In this document: positions 44,788 to 55,885 of the stretch, piece after piece
How the letters are laid out: every line of letters starts with the position of its first letter
Position numbering within the stretch: position 1 is the first letter of the stretch
Origin: Polyangium sp. y55x31
GTDB taxonomy: Bacteria > Myxococcota_A > Polyangia > Polyangiales > Polyangiaceae
Reading direction: 5' to 3'
NCBI RefSeq assembly: GCF_029946505.1
Contig: NZ_JARZHG010000013.1
Span: 62,001-126,000 of the forward strand
Length of the DNA stretch: 64,000 bases
The notes under the pieces: generated by a model
The model's database searches: none
What the model was told of the DNA's origin: nothing
What the model saw: only the letters and a program-made list of their open reading frames with translations
Translations under genes and position numbers: made by a program

Positions 44788-45453
44788 TCACGCGGCGCGG
44801 CGGACGCCCCGGCCCTGGTGACGCTCGGGTACGAGGGCGCAACGTTCGAGAATCCCTCGGGTTGGATGCTCGATCCCGGCGCCCGGTGATCCACCCGTTC
44901 CGGCGAGGCCCGCGCCCATCGGCGCGGAAAAAAGCACGATTCTCCCGCTCGCCTCCAGCCGAAGGAGACCCTGATCCACGGACGAACGCGGGAGCCCGAG
45001 GAGTTTGTCCCGGAGCAGCGCGAGGGAGACGACCCCGCCCGGGGCGGGCATGAGGCGGGCGAGCACGTATAGGATTCGAGCGTCCACCGCGGCCTCTGCG
45101 CCTGCATCACGAGCCTCGCGAACGTGTTCGGCAAGGCGTACGACCGCGTCGAGCTGCTCCGGCGGGAGACGCCATAACCCCGAGAGGATCTCCTCGAAAA
45201 CGAACACGCCGGAGGAGACGAGCGTGGGCGAGCTGCTCATGCGCTCGCGCGCGGGTGGGAGAGGCGGCGGGGCGGGAGTGCGACGGAATCGGGCGCGGAT
45301 TCGATCGAGGAGATCACGAAGACGAGATACCCATCCGCTTTGGGGTGCACACGAGGGATCGACGATGGTCGGACGCACGTCCTCGGGCCAGGTCGGCCGT
45401 TCGTGGATCCCGGTCGGGACATCGTCGTCCGATTCCGGCAATGTCGTGGGCAT
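44788..45453 (-). CDS. Hypothetical protein with winged-helix-like C-terminal region
   Basis: 221 residues, no signal peptide. N-terminal third is Pro/Glu/Asp-rich and probably disordered; a basic Arg-rich linker at about 42-75 (IRARFRRTPAPPPLPPARER) precedes a helical segment. Residues about 130-175 (LALLRDKLLGLPRSSVDQGL then RLEASGRIVLF) look like a winged helix, so DNA binding is possible. No family recognised. Start ATG at 45453, about 80 bp from the GNAT start on the same strand, so co-transcription is possible. Confidence 0.6.
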   Translation of the reverse strand: MPTTLPESDDDVPTGIHERPTWPEDVRPTIVDPSCAPQSGWVSRLRDLLDRIRARFRRTPAPPPLPPARERMSSSPTLVSSGVFVFEEILSGLWRLPPEQLDAVVRLAEHVREARDAGAEAAVDARILYVLARLMPAPGGVVSLALLRDKLLGLPRSSVDQGLLRLEASGRIVLFSAPMGAGLAGTGGSPGAGIEHPTRGILERCALVPERHQGRGVRRAA

Positions 45454-45471
45454 GGCATCCCTCCCGCTATT

Positions 45472-45683
45472 CGATCATCACTCGTAGGCGACCCGTCGAG
45501 ACACGCCTCTCGGATTGGCCTTGGTTTCGTGCGCGCGAGCAGGGGTCCTCCGTTCGTCTTGCCACGGCGGGCCGCCTGCGAGTGATGATCGTCGTCGAAA
45601 TCGTGGATCGTCGTCCCCAGGCGACCGCGCCACCATGCTCGCCCAGAATGAGTGGCAACGCGGCCGGCTGCGAACGACGATCC
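45472..45683. repeat. Four copies of a 24-bp palindromic intergenic element in alternating orientation (REP/BIME-like)
   Basis: Copies at 45472-45495 (+), 45568-45591 (-), 45605-45628 (+) and 45660-45683 (-). Copies 1 and 2 match 22/24 after inversion (shared CGATCATCACTCG, then AGGCG, then CCCG). Copies 3 and 4 match 20/24 (shared GGATCGTCGT, then CCGC). Each pair can fold as a long stem, with loops of about 72 and 31 nt. The element fills the gap between the hypothetical gene and the 3' end of the sigma-factor gene, as REP elements often do. Confidence 0.6.
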
Positions 45684-45689
45684 TTCGTG

Positions 45690-46877
45690 TCAGGGTTTGG
45701 GTTTGTCCTCGGTTTTCGCCTGTTTCTCTGCGGATTCTTGCGCCGCCCTCTGAGCGAGTGCTTTTTCGGCAAGCCGTTTGAGCTCCGCGCACTCGTCCAG
45801 ATGTGTGCTCTTGGGGAAACGGCGCGCATGCTCGTCGAGCAACGCGAGGGCCGCTTTCGGGTCTTTGGCTTTGAGCAGGTGCCGCACCTTCCAGAGAAGC
45901 GGAACTTCGAGATCCACGGTGCGAGCAGGGGCTGGTTCCTGCGAAGTCGGCGTAGCCCCAGGCGTCGCGGAATTGCCCTGCGGCGCATTCTTCACGAGGG
46001 CATCGGCGACCACGGCGATCGGCGTCGTTGCCGCGTGGAGGGACGGCGTCGCGGCCGTTTCCGCCGAAGCGACGCCCGCGCCGAGATGCCCGAGGAGCAT
46101 GCCCACGATCGCCGACGGCAGTGCCACGGCAAACGCAATCGTGAGTTTGAAGGGGAAACCGAGCACCCCGGCGCTCGGTTCGATGGCCGGAGGGGCCTCG
46201 CGCCTCGGCGCGCCCGCGGCGATCTGCACCGCGTCGATGGCCCGCGACAGGCGTTCCCAGCCGTCGAGCTGGGCGTTGGCGAGGACCTCGCTCGACTCCC
46301 ACACCCGCGGCAGGAACCCGGCCAGCGAGAACGAGGCAAACAGGCTCGCCCGCGAGTCCTTTTCCGGATCCACGCCGAGCAGGGTCTTGATCCACCCTTC
46401 GAAGGCCGTCTCGGCGGCGGTGAGGCGGAGCTGCACGGTGGAACGTGCAATGCCGAGGCTCTTCGCGAGCGCGTGGAGCGGCTCTTCGCGAACGTGATAC
46501 CGCAGGAGGAGCATGCGCTGGTCCGTGGGCATCCGCTCGAGCGCTTCGAGGACGACCTCCGTCATGGTTTCATCGGAGGCGTGCGGGTCGACCGCGTCCT
46601 CGATCACCTGCGGGGCGAGCCTTTCGAGGCGCCGCGCGGCCTTGCGCCGGTAGTTCCGGACCATCTCGAAGCAGACGCGCACGAGCCAGCCGTGGGGATA
46701 GGCGGGGATCTCGTCGAAGTGGTTGTACGCGAAGACGAGGACGTCATGGGCGACGTCCGCCATGTCGGCATCCCGGACGCGGAGGCGCTGCAACGTACGC
46801 CACACGGTCTGGAAGTTCTCCTCGTAGAACGTCCGGAACTCCTCCCGTGTGGGTGTCGTGTCGACCGCGGCTAGCAT
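45690..46877 (-). CDS. ECF-type RNA polymerase sigma factor fused to transmembrane and TPR-like region
   Basis: 395 residues. Sigma region 2 lies at about 13-85 (VWRTLQRLRVRDADMADVAH, AYPHGWLVRVCFEMVRNYRR) and region 4 at about 105-155 (LERMPTDQRMLLLRYHV, LHALAKSLGIARSTVQLRL). After a linker, a hydrophobic helix (FPFKLTIAFAVALPSAIVGM, about 240-260) crosses the membrane. The rest (about 300-395) is Pro-rich then helical with a TPR-like KAKDPKAALALLDEHARRFP. This links transcription to an extracytoplasmic input without a separate anti-sigma gene. Start at 46877, 21 bp after the stop of the upstream secreted-protein gene. Confidence 0.82.
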   Translation of the reverse strand: MLAAVDTTPTREEFRTFYEENFQTVWRTLQRLRVRDADMADVAHDVLVFAYNHFDEIPAYPHGWLVRVCFEMVRNYRRKAARRLERLAPQVIEDAVDPHASDETMTEVVLEALERMPTDQRMLLLRYHVREEPLHALAKSLGIARSTVQLRLTAAETAFEGWIKTLLGVDPEKDSRASLFASFSLAGFLPRVWESSEVLANAQLDGWERLSRAIDAVQIAAGAPRREAPPAIEPSAGVLGFPFKLTIAFAVALPSAIVGMLLGHLGAGVASAETAATPSLHAATTPIAVVADALVKNAPQGNSATPGATPTSQEPAPARTVDLEVPLLWKVRHLLKAKDPKAALALLDEHARRFPKSTHLDECAELKRLAEKALAQRAAQESAEKQAKTEDKPKP

Positions 46878-46898
46878 GATGGGCTGCGCCTCCGGTTG

Positions 46899-47996
46899 CT
46901 ATATGTCGTCAGACCCCTCGGATGTACCGACGCCGGGAGAAAATTTTTGAGAAAGTGGCGGGGGAGGGGGTTTGGCGGTGGGGTGGGTCACGTCGAAGGC
47001 ATAGACGAGACCAACCTGGAGGGCGGCGGAGGCGTAGGGGTAGGTCCAGATTTCGCGGCCGTTGTCCTCGACGACGGAGGGCTGGGGCACGAGGAGGACG
47101 TCGAGCCGGCTGAACAAGGCCCAGGACGTACCGAATGGAAACGACAAACCACCACGAAGGCCGACGCCCCAGGTGAAGGTTTTCCTATTTTCCTCGCCCT
47201 GCAACAGCTTGATATCGTGTTCGACGCTCACCTGCGTCGAACCGACTGAAATCAAAAAGCATCTGTCCAGTTGCACGCGTGTGAGTATACGCGTATGCCA
47301 GCAGGGAGCGAGCGTTCCAAATGCTTGCGAACCGTAAACTCGGAATCTCGATTCGATTCGCCGAGATTGCAAATCGGAACGAAATTCTGCGCTCATATGA
47401 AACGGGCCCTGTCCCAAGCCAACGCCGAACGTCAGCGAGGGCGACAACCCGGGCGTACTGCCGGATGCAGCTCCTCCAGCAAAAGAGAGGAGGACGCGCA
47501 TCGGGGCTTTGGGCGCGAGACCGGTTGTCTTCCGTGCGCTTGGCACAGAGGGAGACGTACGTGGCGGGCTCGGTAGCGGAGGTGGTGGGGGGGGCGTTGG
47601 CGGAGCGACGGGACGCTCAGGCTCCGATGGCTCTAACGGATCAATGAGCATTCCCGCGCTGAAAGCCGCGTGATGCAAGAGCCCGAAACACTCCCACACG
47701 GGCTTTTCGTGCTCAGGTGCGCTCTGTTCCGATCCAGAACCGCCGCTCGCTACGATCTGGACTCGAATGTTCTTTTCGGAACGGTGGAAAACGACCTTAA
47801 GGCGATTCGGCGCGTCAGGCCGGAACGGATCACGTCCAACCTCTCGCGAGACGGCAGCACGGAAGGCCGCCTCGCTCGGGCAACCCTCCGTGCCCGGTTC
47901 GCGTACGTAGTCGAGGCGGTATGTCTCCTGTGCGGCGGCAGGCGCCGCCAGGAGGCAGATCGAGGCTGCCAGTACCGTCCCCCCGCGGAGAGCCAT
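46899..47996 (-). CDS. Exported protein upstream of the sigma factor, probable outer-membrane or periplasmic partner
   Basis: 365 residues. Signal peptide LAASICLLAAPAAAQ. An N-terminal alpha/beta part with Cys residues (EPGTEGCPSEAAFRAAVSRE and PVWECFGLLHH) precedes a long Pro-rich linker (about 125-155). A beta-rich C-terminal part with alternating strands (FHMSAEFRSD, TFTWGVGLRGGLSFPF, SAALQVGLVYAFDV) suggests a small outer-membrane barrel. Its position and 21-bp spacing to the sigma gene imply one transcript and a signalling partnership. Confidence 0.72.
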   Translation of the reverse strand: MALRGGTVLAASICLLAAPAAAQETYRLDYVREPGTEGCPSEAAFRAAVSREVGRDPFRPDAPNRLKVVFHRSEKNIRVQIVASGGSGSEQSAPEHEKPVWECFGLLHHAAFSAGMLIDPLEPSEPERPVAPPTPPPPPPLPSPPRTSPSVPSARKTTGLAPKAPMRVLLSFAGGAASGSTPGLSPSLTFGVGLGQGPFHMSAEFRSDLQSRRIESRFRVYGSQAFGTLAPCWHTRILTRVQLDRCFLISVGSTQVSVEHDIKLLQGEENRKTFTWGVGLRGGLSFPFGTSWALFSRLDVLLVPQPSVVEDNGREIWTYPYASAALQVGLVYAFDVTHPTAKPPPPPLSQKFSPGVGTSEGSDDI

Positions 47997-48041
47997 GGTG
48001 CCCGACCCTACCAGCTAAGGGTGGGATCGAGCAAGGTGGCT

Positions 48042-49166
48042 TTACGCGAGGCAGCAGAACGTGATCGGCTTCTCCATCTCGACCGTCCCCGTGGACTCGC
48101 CACCCTGAGGCATACAGGTGCCGGGCAACCTTTCGATGGCTTCAGCTCTCTTACTGCCAAGAGAGATACCTTCCATCAGATCGTAGCAGGGGGCAGGCAT
48201 ATCCGAAGAGATATACGGAGACAGTTGCTCGTTCGTGCAGGCACTGTCCGTATACACGTGAATCTGAACGGAGCACGAGCCTCCAGTGGGTGGAGAACAA
48301 GTGCAAGGGCTGCAGTCGCGTTTGTCGGTGCCCTTCTCGTAGAATACAGCGCGTTGGGTCCAGTCTTGAGGACAATCGACGTCCCCCGCGGTGTACACGC
48401 AGAGATCGAAGGAAAACGGAGGTTCCGGCGAACAAGTCGCGTGCGTGCACGGGGTTTTGCCGTCGTTCCCGCAGGCCAGCGCTGCGATGGAGTCCATCGT
48501 CGGCCACTCGTTGATGCTTCCGCCGTACGGGATGGGGGCGTCTGTCGGTTCCTCCCCTTCGGTCGTGGCTGGACAATCACCTTCCACGAGGACGGGCGGA
48601 GCCACAGAAAGGGAGCGGACACAGGGCACGCCACCGCAGAGTTTGCCCTCGGAGATGGCGTTGGCTGTTGTACACGTACCATCCCAGTTCGCCGGGGCAT
48701 CGAAGGACGCACTCGCTGGCGGAGGGGGCGTTTGGCACACTGTAGCGTGTGTATTCCAGGACGTAGGTAGCTCGCAGCTCCCCGGAGGCTCGCCACACGC
48801 GCAGGTCGGGCAGTCACGAGGTCCTAGTTGTGGATCGGCCAAGGCCCAGACGACCTCTTCCGTGCCTTTCGGACAGGCAGGTAAACCGATGGCCGGGCCA
48901 GTGGCTACGAGAACGGGGCCTTTCCAACCGTCAGGCGTCCCTGGGGCACATACGCCTGGGCAGCCGACTGTGCCGGCGTCGGGTGGGCAGGTTTCAGGGT
49001 CCGGAGGATAGCCAAGCTCGATGCACTCGGCGAACTCCTCGGGTGTGCCGACGCCGCAGACACACTTGAAGTGGAAGTTCAGGTCTTCGCTCCAACCAGT
49101 ATCACCACAAGCGAGAACGACGAATGGCAGAGCGACAGATAGGGAAAAAAAAGGCCACAGGCGCAT
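48042..49166 (-). CDS. Cys-rich lipoprotein, unknown function
   Basis: 374 residues. Lipobox VVLAC near residue 21. The mature chain has over 30 Cys in irregular spacing (KCVCGVGTPEEF, DCPTCACGEPPGSC, CSPCTCSPPTGGSC, TFCCLA) without a matching domain. It is Pro/Thr-rich and acidic, consistent with a surface or secreted protein held by disulphides. ATG at 49166 rather than the upstream ATG at 49193, because the lipobox signal starts there. A broken partial copy lies just upstream at 49250-49470. Confidence 0.78.
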   Translation of the reverse strand: MRLWPFFSLSVALPFVVLACGDTGWSEDLNFHFKCVCGVGTPEEFAECIELGYPPDPETCPPDAGTVGCPGVCAPGTPDGWKGPVLVATGPAIGLPACPKGTEEVVWALADPQLGPRDCPTCACGEPPGSCELPTSWNTHATVCQTPPPPASASFDAPANWDGTCTTANAISEGKLCGGVPCVRSLSVAPPVLVEGDCPATTEGEEPTDAPIPYGGSINEWPTMDSIAALACGNDGKTPCTHATCSPEPPFSFDLCVYTAGDVDCPQDWTQRAVFYEKGTDKRDCSPCTCSPPTGGSCSVQIHVYTDSACTNEQLSPYISSDMPAPCYDLMEGISLGSKRAEAIERLPGTCMPQGGESTGTVEMEKPITFCCLA

Positions 49167-49249
49167 AAACAACCCCCAATTAAAATGAAGCATGGCCCGA
49201 TGCCATGGCTGTCATTCCCCGCGCGCACCAATTGAAGCATCCGTTCGAG

Positions 49250-49470
49250 TCAGGCATCAGTTGCACCATCTGGGCCGGCATCGGCCGGGCAAGTCTCCGG
49301 ATCGGGGGAAAACCCTCGGCGAGACACTCCACGAACCTTGAGGGGTTCCTACATCACAGACGCACACCGGTTTGAACTTTGCGTCCTTGTTACTATCCGA
49401 GATTGTCACCACAGGCCAAGACGACGAATGGTAGCGCGATAGCGGTGAGCAAAAACAGCGATGGACGTAT
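49250..49470 (-). pseudogene. Decayed 5' copy of the Cys-rich lipoprotein gene
   Basis: On the minus strand from 49470, the frame reads I-RPSLFLLTAIALPFVVLACG, closely matching the signal peptide of the adjacent lipoprotein (LPFVVLACGD), but the initiator is ATA. A frameshift or stop follows CGDNLG; another frame then gives CVCDVGTPQ (matching CVCGVGTPE), and a third frame ends PDPETCPADAG, matching PDPETCPPDAG, before a stop at 49250. The lost start and at least two frame changes show a duplicated, inactive remnant. Confidence 0.72.
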
Positions 49471-49927
49471 TCCTGGACCCCGCAGCTTAAATCCCGCACC
49501 GTTTAAGCCAATTAAATATTTGCACCTCGCATTGGTGCGTCCCGGGATGGGTACCACACGGTTTGTCGCTGAGGAAAGAGACAAACACCGATCCCATGCC
49601 TGTTTTATAGCACGATTTCGACGCGTCAGACGCGGTTTTTCCCCGAACCGCCGCCCACCTGGACACATGAACCGTACCCGGACCAACCTCTTTCAGGTCA
49701 TCCGCAAAAATCGACACACATGTGTCGTTTCCGGTGGACGATCCGCCTTCTCAACACACTTAAACCACGGGAGTTCTACTTCCCAAACACGTTCGTCCCG
49801 GGACCCCTCGCCGAACTCCCGCCCGGAAAAAATCATCGATCCCGACGATCTCGTCGGACAAAACGCCCCCTCAACACACTTGACAGGGCAGGAGGAAACC
49901 TCACCCAACAGGGTAGGTAAATGTGTG
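49471..49927. other. Non-coding stretch upstream of the pseudogene
   Basis: No credible gene. The sequence is less G+C-biased than its surroundings. Short features: ACACATGTGT palindrome at 49715-49724, GTCCCGGGAC at about 49796, and CTCAACACACTT at 49750-49761 and 49870-49881, exactly 120 bp apart. The last two may be regulatory or repeat remnants, but I see no function for them. Confidence 0.4.
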
Positions 49928-50142
49928 ATGAGCGTCTGGATCGAAGCTTCCGGTGATCCGCTTTGCCTGCATTGGACCATCCTGCCGGGCTCGAGCTCGT
50001 CGTTTCGCGCCTCGGCGGCAGGATCACCGTCGGCTACATGCTCGGGAGCGACAACGACGTGATCCTGCTCCGCGCACGTCAAGACGACATGGAACGCAGC
50101 CGCGACCTCTTCCACCTCGCATTCACCTGGGGCGAAGCGTGA
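49928..50142 (+). pseudogene. Small gene with apparent frameshift, or two unrelated frames
   Basis: From ATG 49928 the frame reads MSVWIEASGDPLCLHWTILPG up to about 49990, then degenerates. One base over, the frame continues AGLELVVSRLGGRITVGYML and ends FHLAFTWGEA with TGA at 50140-50142. Joined at the Pro-Gly they make one plausible protein of about 70 residues. Alternatively the second part starts at TTG 49963 (59 residues). Codon bias suggests the second part is coding. No domain recognised. Confidence 0.4.
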
Positions 50143-50171
50143 AGTGGTCCCCCGACCCGCAAGCCTCCTCC

Positions 50172-50684
50172 TTATAGAGAGGGCGCAGGCGCGTCGAGGT
50201 CGAGGACGGCCGGCTCGTGACCCGTCGCCCGGAGAAACCGGACGAGGTCCGCTCCACGGATCGCCGTCGTGTGGTCGTTCGTCAGCGGATGGCAGTGCAC
50301 CGGATCCCGCGCGAGGACCTTCGCGTCGAGGACGACCTGCACCAAGCCCTCCTTGTCCATCACCGCGGCGAGCGGCGTGACCGATCCAGGCTCGACGCCG
50401 AGGTGCTGGCGCAAGCGCTCGTGCGAGCAAAACGAGACATGGCCCGCCCCGATGCGGCGGCCGAGGTCCTTGAGGTCCACCGCGCGATCCTCGTCGAGCA
50501 CGACGAGCCACATCGCGCCCTTCTTGTTGCGCAAGAAGAGGTTTTTCACGTGGGTGCCGTCGTGCCGCACACGATGCGCCTTCGCCTCCTCCACGGTGAA
50601 GACGGGCGGATGCGTGACCGTCTCGGTCTCGATGCCGAGGGCCGCGAGCCGCTCGAAAAGCGCGTCCCTGGAGGAGGTCGTCAT
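50172..50684 (-). CDS. Prolyl-tRNA deacylase-like protein (YbaK/PrdX/ProXp-ala family)
   Basis: 170 residues, one YbaK/aminoacyl-tRNA deacylase domain. Landmarks: THPPVFTVEEAKAHR (about 24-38), HVKNLFLRNKKG (about 46-57, with the catalytic-type Lys), GSVTPLAAVMDKEG (about 111-124) and HPLTNDHTTAI (about 139-149). Members hydrolyse Ala or related amino acids misattached to tRNA-Pro, preserving translation fidelity. ATG 50684 (MTTSSRDALF) is chosen because it precedes the domain; earlier frames lack family features. Confidence 0.88.
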   Translation of the reverse strand: MTTSSRDALFERLAALGIETETVTHPPVFTVEEAKAHRVRHDGTHVKNLFLRNKKGAMWLVVLDEDRAVDLKDLGRRIGAGHVSFCSHERLRQHLGVEPGSVTPLAAVMDKEGLVQVVLDAKVLARDPVHCHPLTNDHTTAIRGADLVRFLRATGHEPAVLDLDAPAPSL

Positions 50685-50792
50685 GCGTGACTCGTTACCG
50701 CGCGCGGCGCCCTCGATCAACGTTTCGCGCGCAGATCTCCCCGTTCGCACACGTGTGCGCTACAGATGCGGCCTCGACCAAGGAGCGACGTG

Positions 50793-51641
50793 ATGGCGAA
50801 GGATCTCGAAGGCAAAGTCTTTCTGGTGACGGGCGCGACCGAAGGCATCGGCAAGGCCGCCGCCCTGGCCTTCGCGCAGCGAGGCGCGACGCTCGTGCTC
50901 GTCGGCCGGAGCCGCGAGAAGAGCGAGCGCGTGGTGAAGGAGCTGAAGGAGGCGAGCGGGAACGAGAAGATCGAGCTTCTGCTCGGCGACCTCTCGAAGA
51001 TCGCCGAGACCCGCGCCGTGGCCGACGCCTTCCGCGCGAAATACGACCGGCTCGACGTGCTCGTGAACAACGCCGGCGCCGTCTTCACCGACTACAAGCT
51101 CAGCGCCGACGGCATCGAGATGACGTTCGCCCTGAACCACATGGCCTACTTCGTCCTGACCACGAGCCTGCTCGACCTCATCAAGAAGACGCCGAAGGCC
51201 CGCGTCGTCAGCACGTCGAGCCACGCCCACAAGATCAGCAAGATGGATCTCGCGACGGTCGCCAAGGGAAAAGGCAAGGCCGGCTTTGGCGCCTACGGCG
51301 ACTCGAAGCTCGCCAACATCCTCTTCACGCGTGAGCTCGCCCGGCGCCTCCAGGGCTCGGGCGCGACGGCGAACTGCATGCATCCCGGCTACGTACGCAC
51401 GGGGTTCGCGCTGAACAACGGTCCGATCGCGGCGATTTTCATCAAGGCGGCCGCCGCGCTCTTCGCGCGCACGCCGGAGAAGGGCGCCGAGACGATCATC
51501 TGGCTCGCGACGAGCGATGAAGCCGCGTCGTATAACGGGGAGTACTTCTTCGATCGCGCGCTCACGCGCACGACGAGCTTCGCGAGGAACGACGAGCTGG
51601 CGAAAGGCCTGTGGGAGCTCTCGGAGAAGCTCTCGGCCTGA
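50793..51641 (+). CDS. Short-chain dehydrogenase/reductase
   Basis: 282 residues. Coenzyme motif TGATEGIGKAAALAF (about 13-27), VLVNNAGAVF (about 89-98), catalytic Ser in VVSTSSHAHKIS (about 136-147) and Y-x3-K in AYGDSKLANILF (about 166-177) are all present. Oxidises or reduces a carbonyl/alcohol with NAD(P); the substrate is not readable. Resembles the retinol-dehydrogenase-like SDR branch. Starts at 50793 after AAGGAG; 20 bp before the HD gene on the same strand. Confidence 0.92.
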   Translation: MAKDLEGKVFLVTGATEGIGKAAALAFAQRGATLVLVGRSREKSERVVKELKEASGNEKIELLLGDLSKIAETRAVADAFRAKYDRLDVLVNNAGAVFTDYKLSADGIEMTFALNHMAYFVLTTSLLDLIKKTPKARVVSTSSHAHKISKMDLATVAKGKGKAGFGAYGDSKLANILFTRELARRLQGSGATANCMHPGYVRTGFALNNGPIAAIFIKAAAALFARTPEKGAETIIWLATSDEAASYNGEYFFDRALTRTTSFARNDELAKGLWELSEKLSA

Positions 51642-51661
51642 ACGCGGGGTACCATCCCCGC

Positions 51662-52207
51662 ATGACGTTCTCTCCCGACACGTACGCGCGCGCGATCGGC
51701 TTCGCAGCCGAGGCCCACGGCGCGCAACGCGTGCCCGGCACGCAGCATCCGTACATCACCCACGTCGCGACCGTCGCCGCGGAGATCCTGGCGGTCGCGA
51801 CGAAGGACTCGTTCGACGTGGAGCTCGCGGTCACGTGCGCGCTTCTCCACGACACGCTGGAAGATACGGGCGCATCCGAGGACGAGATCACGAAGCTCTT
51901 CGGCGCCTCCGTGGCGCGTGGGGTGCGCGCGTTGAGCAAGGACGCGCGCCTGCCGAAGGGAGATCAGATGGCCGATTCGCTCGCGCGCATCCAGCGCGAG
52001 CCCCGCGAGGTGTGGATGGTGAAGCTCGCCGACCGCATCACGAACCTCGCCGCGCCGCCCCCGTACTGGTCGCGCGAAAAGCGGATCGCGTATCGCGAGG
52101 AAGCACGGCGGATCCTGGCGGCGCTGGGTCCGGCGAGCCCGCCGCTCGCTTCGAGGCTCGAAGCGAGGATCGAGGCGTACGGCGACTACATCGCGGACGC
52201 GTCGTGA
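51662..52207 (+). CDS. HD-domain hydrolase, SpoT/MESH1-like
   Basis: 181 residues, a single HD domain. Motifs match the ppGpp-hydrolase group: AAEAHGAQRVPGTQHPYITH (about 15-34), LLHDTLEDTGASEDEI (HD about 62, ED about 66), and MVKLADRITNL (about 119). Stand-alone enzymes of this kind (small alarmone hydrolases, MESH1) degrade (p)ppGpp or related nucleotides. No synthetase domain is present. Start ATG at 51662; likely co-transcribed with the SDR gene. Confidence 0.84.
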   Translation: MTFSPDTYARAIGFAAEAHGAQRVPGTQHPYITHVATVAAEILAVATKDSFDVELAVTCALLHDTLEDTGASEDEITKLFGASVARGVRALSKDARLPKGDQMADSLARIQREPREVWMVKLADRITNLAAPPPYWSREKRIAYREEARRILAALGPASPPLASRLEARIEAYGDYIADAS

Positions 52208-52223
52208 CCTTCGCCCGCGCTCC

Positions 52224-54713
<2,490 letters not shown>

Positions 54714-54868
54714 GGGCGCTCCTCCTCAGCGAGCAGCCGTGAGGACAACGCGAGCCACGTTGCGTGTCAAGGTGCGCGACTTTCGAGCGAAATCTCTGCG
54801 CGCCCGAGCGCCCGAACGAGCCCGCGGGCCTCGTCGCCCGCCGGGTCCGCCGAGACCACGGCCGCGGC

Positions 54869-55540
54869 CTACGCTTCCTCCTCGCGCACGTACGCCACGA
54901 TCGCGTCGAGCGTCGGCCGCTCGCGAGGCGAAACGAGGCGCGCGGGTTCGTCCGTGCGAACGGCGTAGAAGCGGTTCGAACCGAACACGGCGAGCGTGAG
55001 GTCGAGGTAGGTCTCGAACGACATGAAGTCCGAGCTGTCGAGATCGGCGCCGTGATCGGTGGACACGAGGACCACCGGATCGGGGCCGATGATCATGTCG
55101 GCGTGGTTGTACTTGCTGAAATTGTCGATCGTGATGGCTTTCAGCGGGCGCTCCGGATCGAGCTCGCGGCCGAAGAAGAGCTCCTCCTGCCCCGACATGA
55201 GCTCGTTCACGTGGAATTTCATCTGCCAGTCGGGCGAGAATGCGACGGCGATGGGGAGCAGGTTGATGCAGCCGGGAGGCGCGCCGTAATCGGGGAAATC
55301 GTACGGGTCGGTCCGCGTATACGTGCTGCCGCGGAGGCCCCATTCCAGAAAAACGCCGTCGTGCGCCGCGTAAAACTCCAGAATGGAATCCGGCAGCTTC
55401 ATGCCGGCGGCGCGCTCTGCGCGCGAGAGCGCGGCGCCCGCGGCCGGCGAGCCGAGACGGAAATCGAGGACCTCGACGTCCGGATGCGCGCGCAGCGCTT
55501 CGACCATGGCTTCCAGGCGTTCACGAAATGAAGCGGCCAT
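54869..55540 (-). CDS. SMI1/KNR4 (SUKH) family protein
   Basis: 223 residues. SUKH pattern: LSRAERAAGMKLPDSILEFY (about 38-57) then AAHDGVFLEWGLR, GSTYTRTDPYDFP, and a late DSSDFMSFETYLDLTLAVFG (about 165-184). SUKH proteins are often immunity proteins against nuclease or deaminase toxins in polymorphic toxin systems, but many are solitary. No toxin gene is adjacent here. Start ATG at 55540. Confidence 0.78.
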   Translation of the reverse strand: MAASFRERLEAMVEALRAHPDVEVLDFRLGSPAAGAALSRAERAAGMKLPDSILEFYAAHDGVFLEWGLRGSTYTRTDPYDFPDYGAPPGCINLLPIAVAFSPDWQMKFHVNELMSGQEELFFGRELDPERPLKAITIDNFSKYNHADMIIGPDPVVLVSTDHGADLDSSDFMSFETYLDLTLAVFGSNRFYAVRTDEPARLVSPRERPTLDAIVAYVREEEA

Positions 55541-55885
55541 GGGGGCGGATCAGACGTCTTTGTGCGCCGGGCTGTCAAGCGCGGCGCGATGACGCTTGCG
55601 CGTGCGGCTGCCGTGCGCTACCAAGCTCGTGCTCACGATCCTATCCGGCGAGCATGCGCGGGCAGAGTCCCGCGTGCTTGCGTCCGAACGAAGGCGACCG
55701 GGAAGGCGTGGCGGAGCGCACCGTGACGAGTGTCGCCCCGCGGTGGAGCGGCCAGACGGGTCGTTTCACGCCCTTCCCGAACCCTGGCGGCTCGGCGGGA
55801 GGGGGAGAGCGACAAGCACACCCTTCGAGGGGTCGGGCCGCGAGAGAGCATTTTCATCGTGACTTTTTCCGTTCCCGGGCGGCCC
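55541..55885 (+). other. 345-bp leader region of the DEAD-box helicase gene
   Basis: No separate gene is visible. Part of it remains open in the helicase frame (from 55730, [10 protein letters not shown]), but that segment is Arg/Ser-rich and lacks helicase similarity, so it is treated as 5' leader. Long leaders in front of DEAD-box helicase genes often respond to cold or RNA structure; no specific element is recognised here. Confidence 0.4.

Noticed and set aside
49693-50511. Open frame of about 270 codons on the minus strand
   Set aside because: Spans the pseudogene-rich stretch and the YbaK/PrdX gene in the wrong frame; no start context or motif.
54869-55540. SUKH protein as half of a toxin-immunity pair
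   Set aside because: No toxin-like gene adjoins it; neighbours are a kinase and a helicase.
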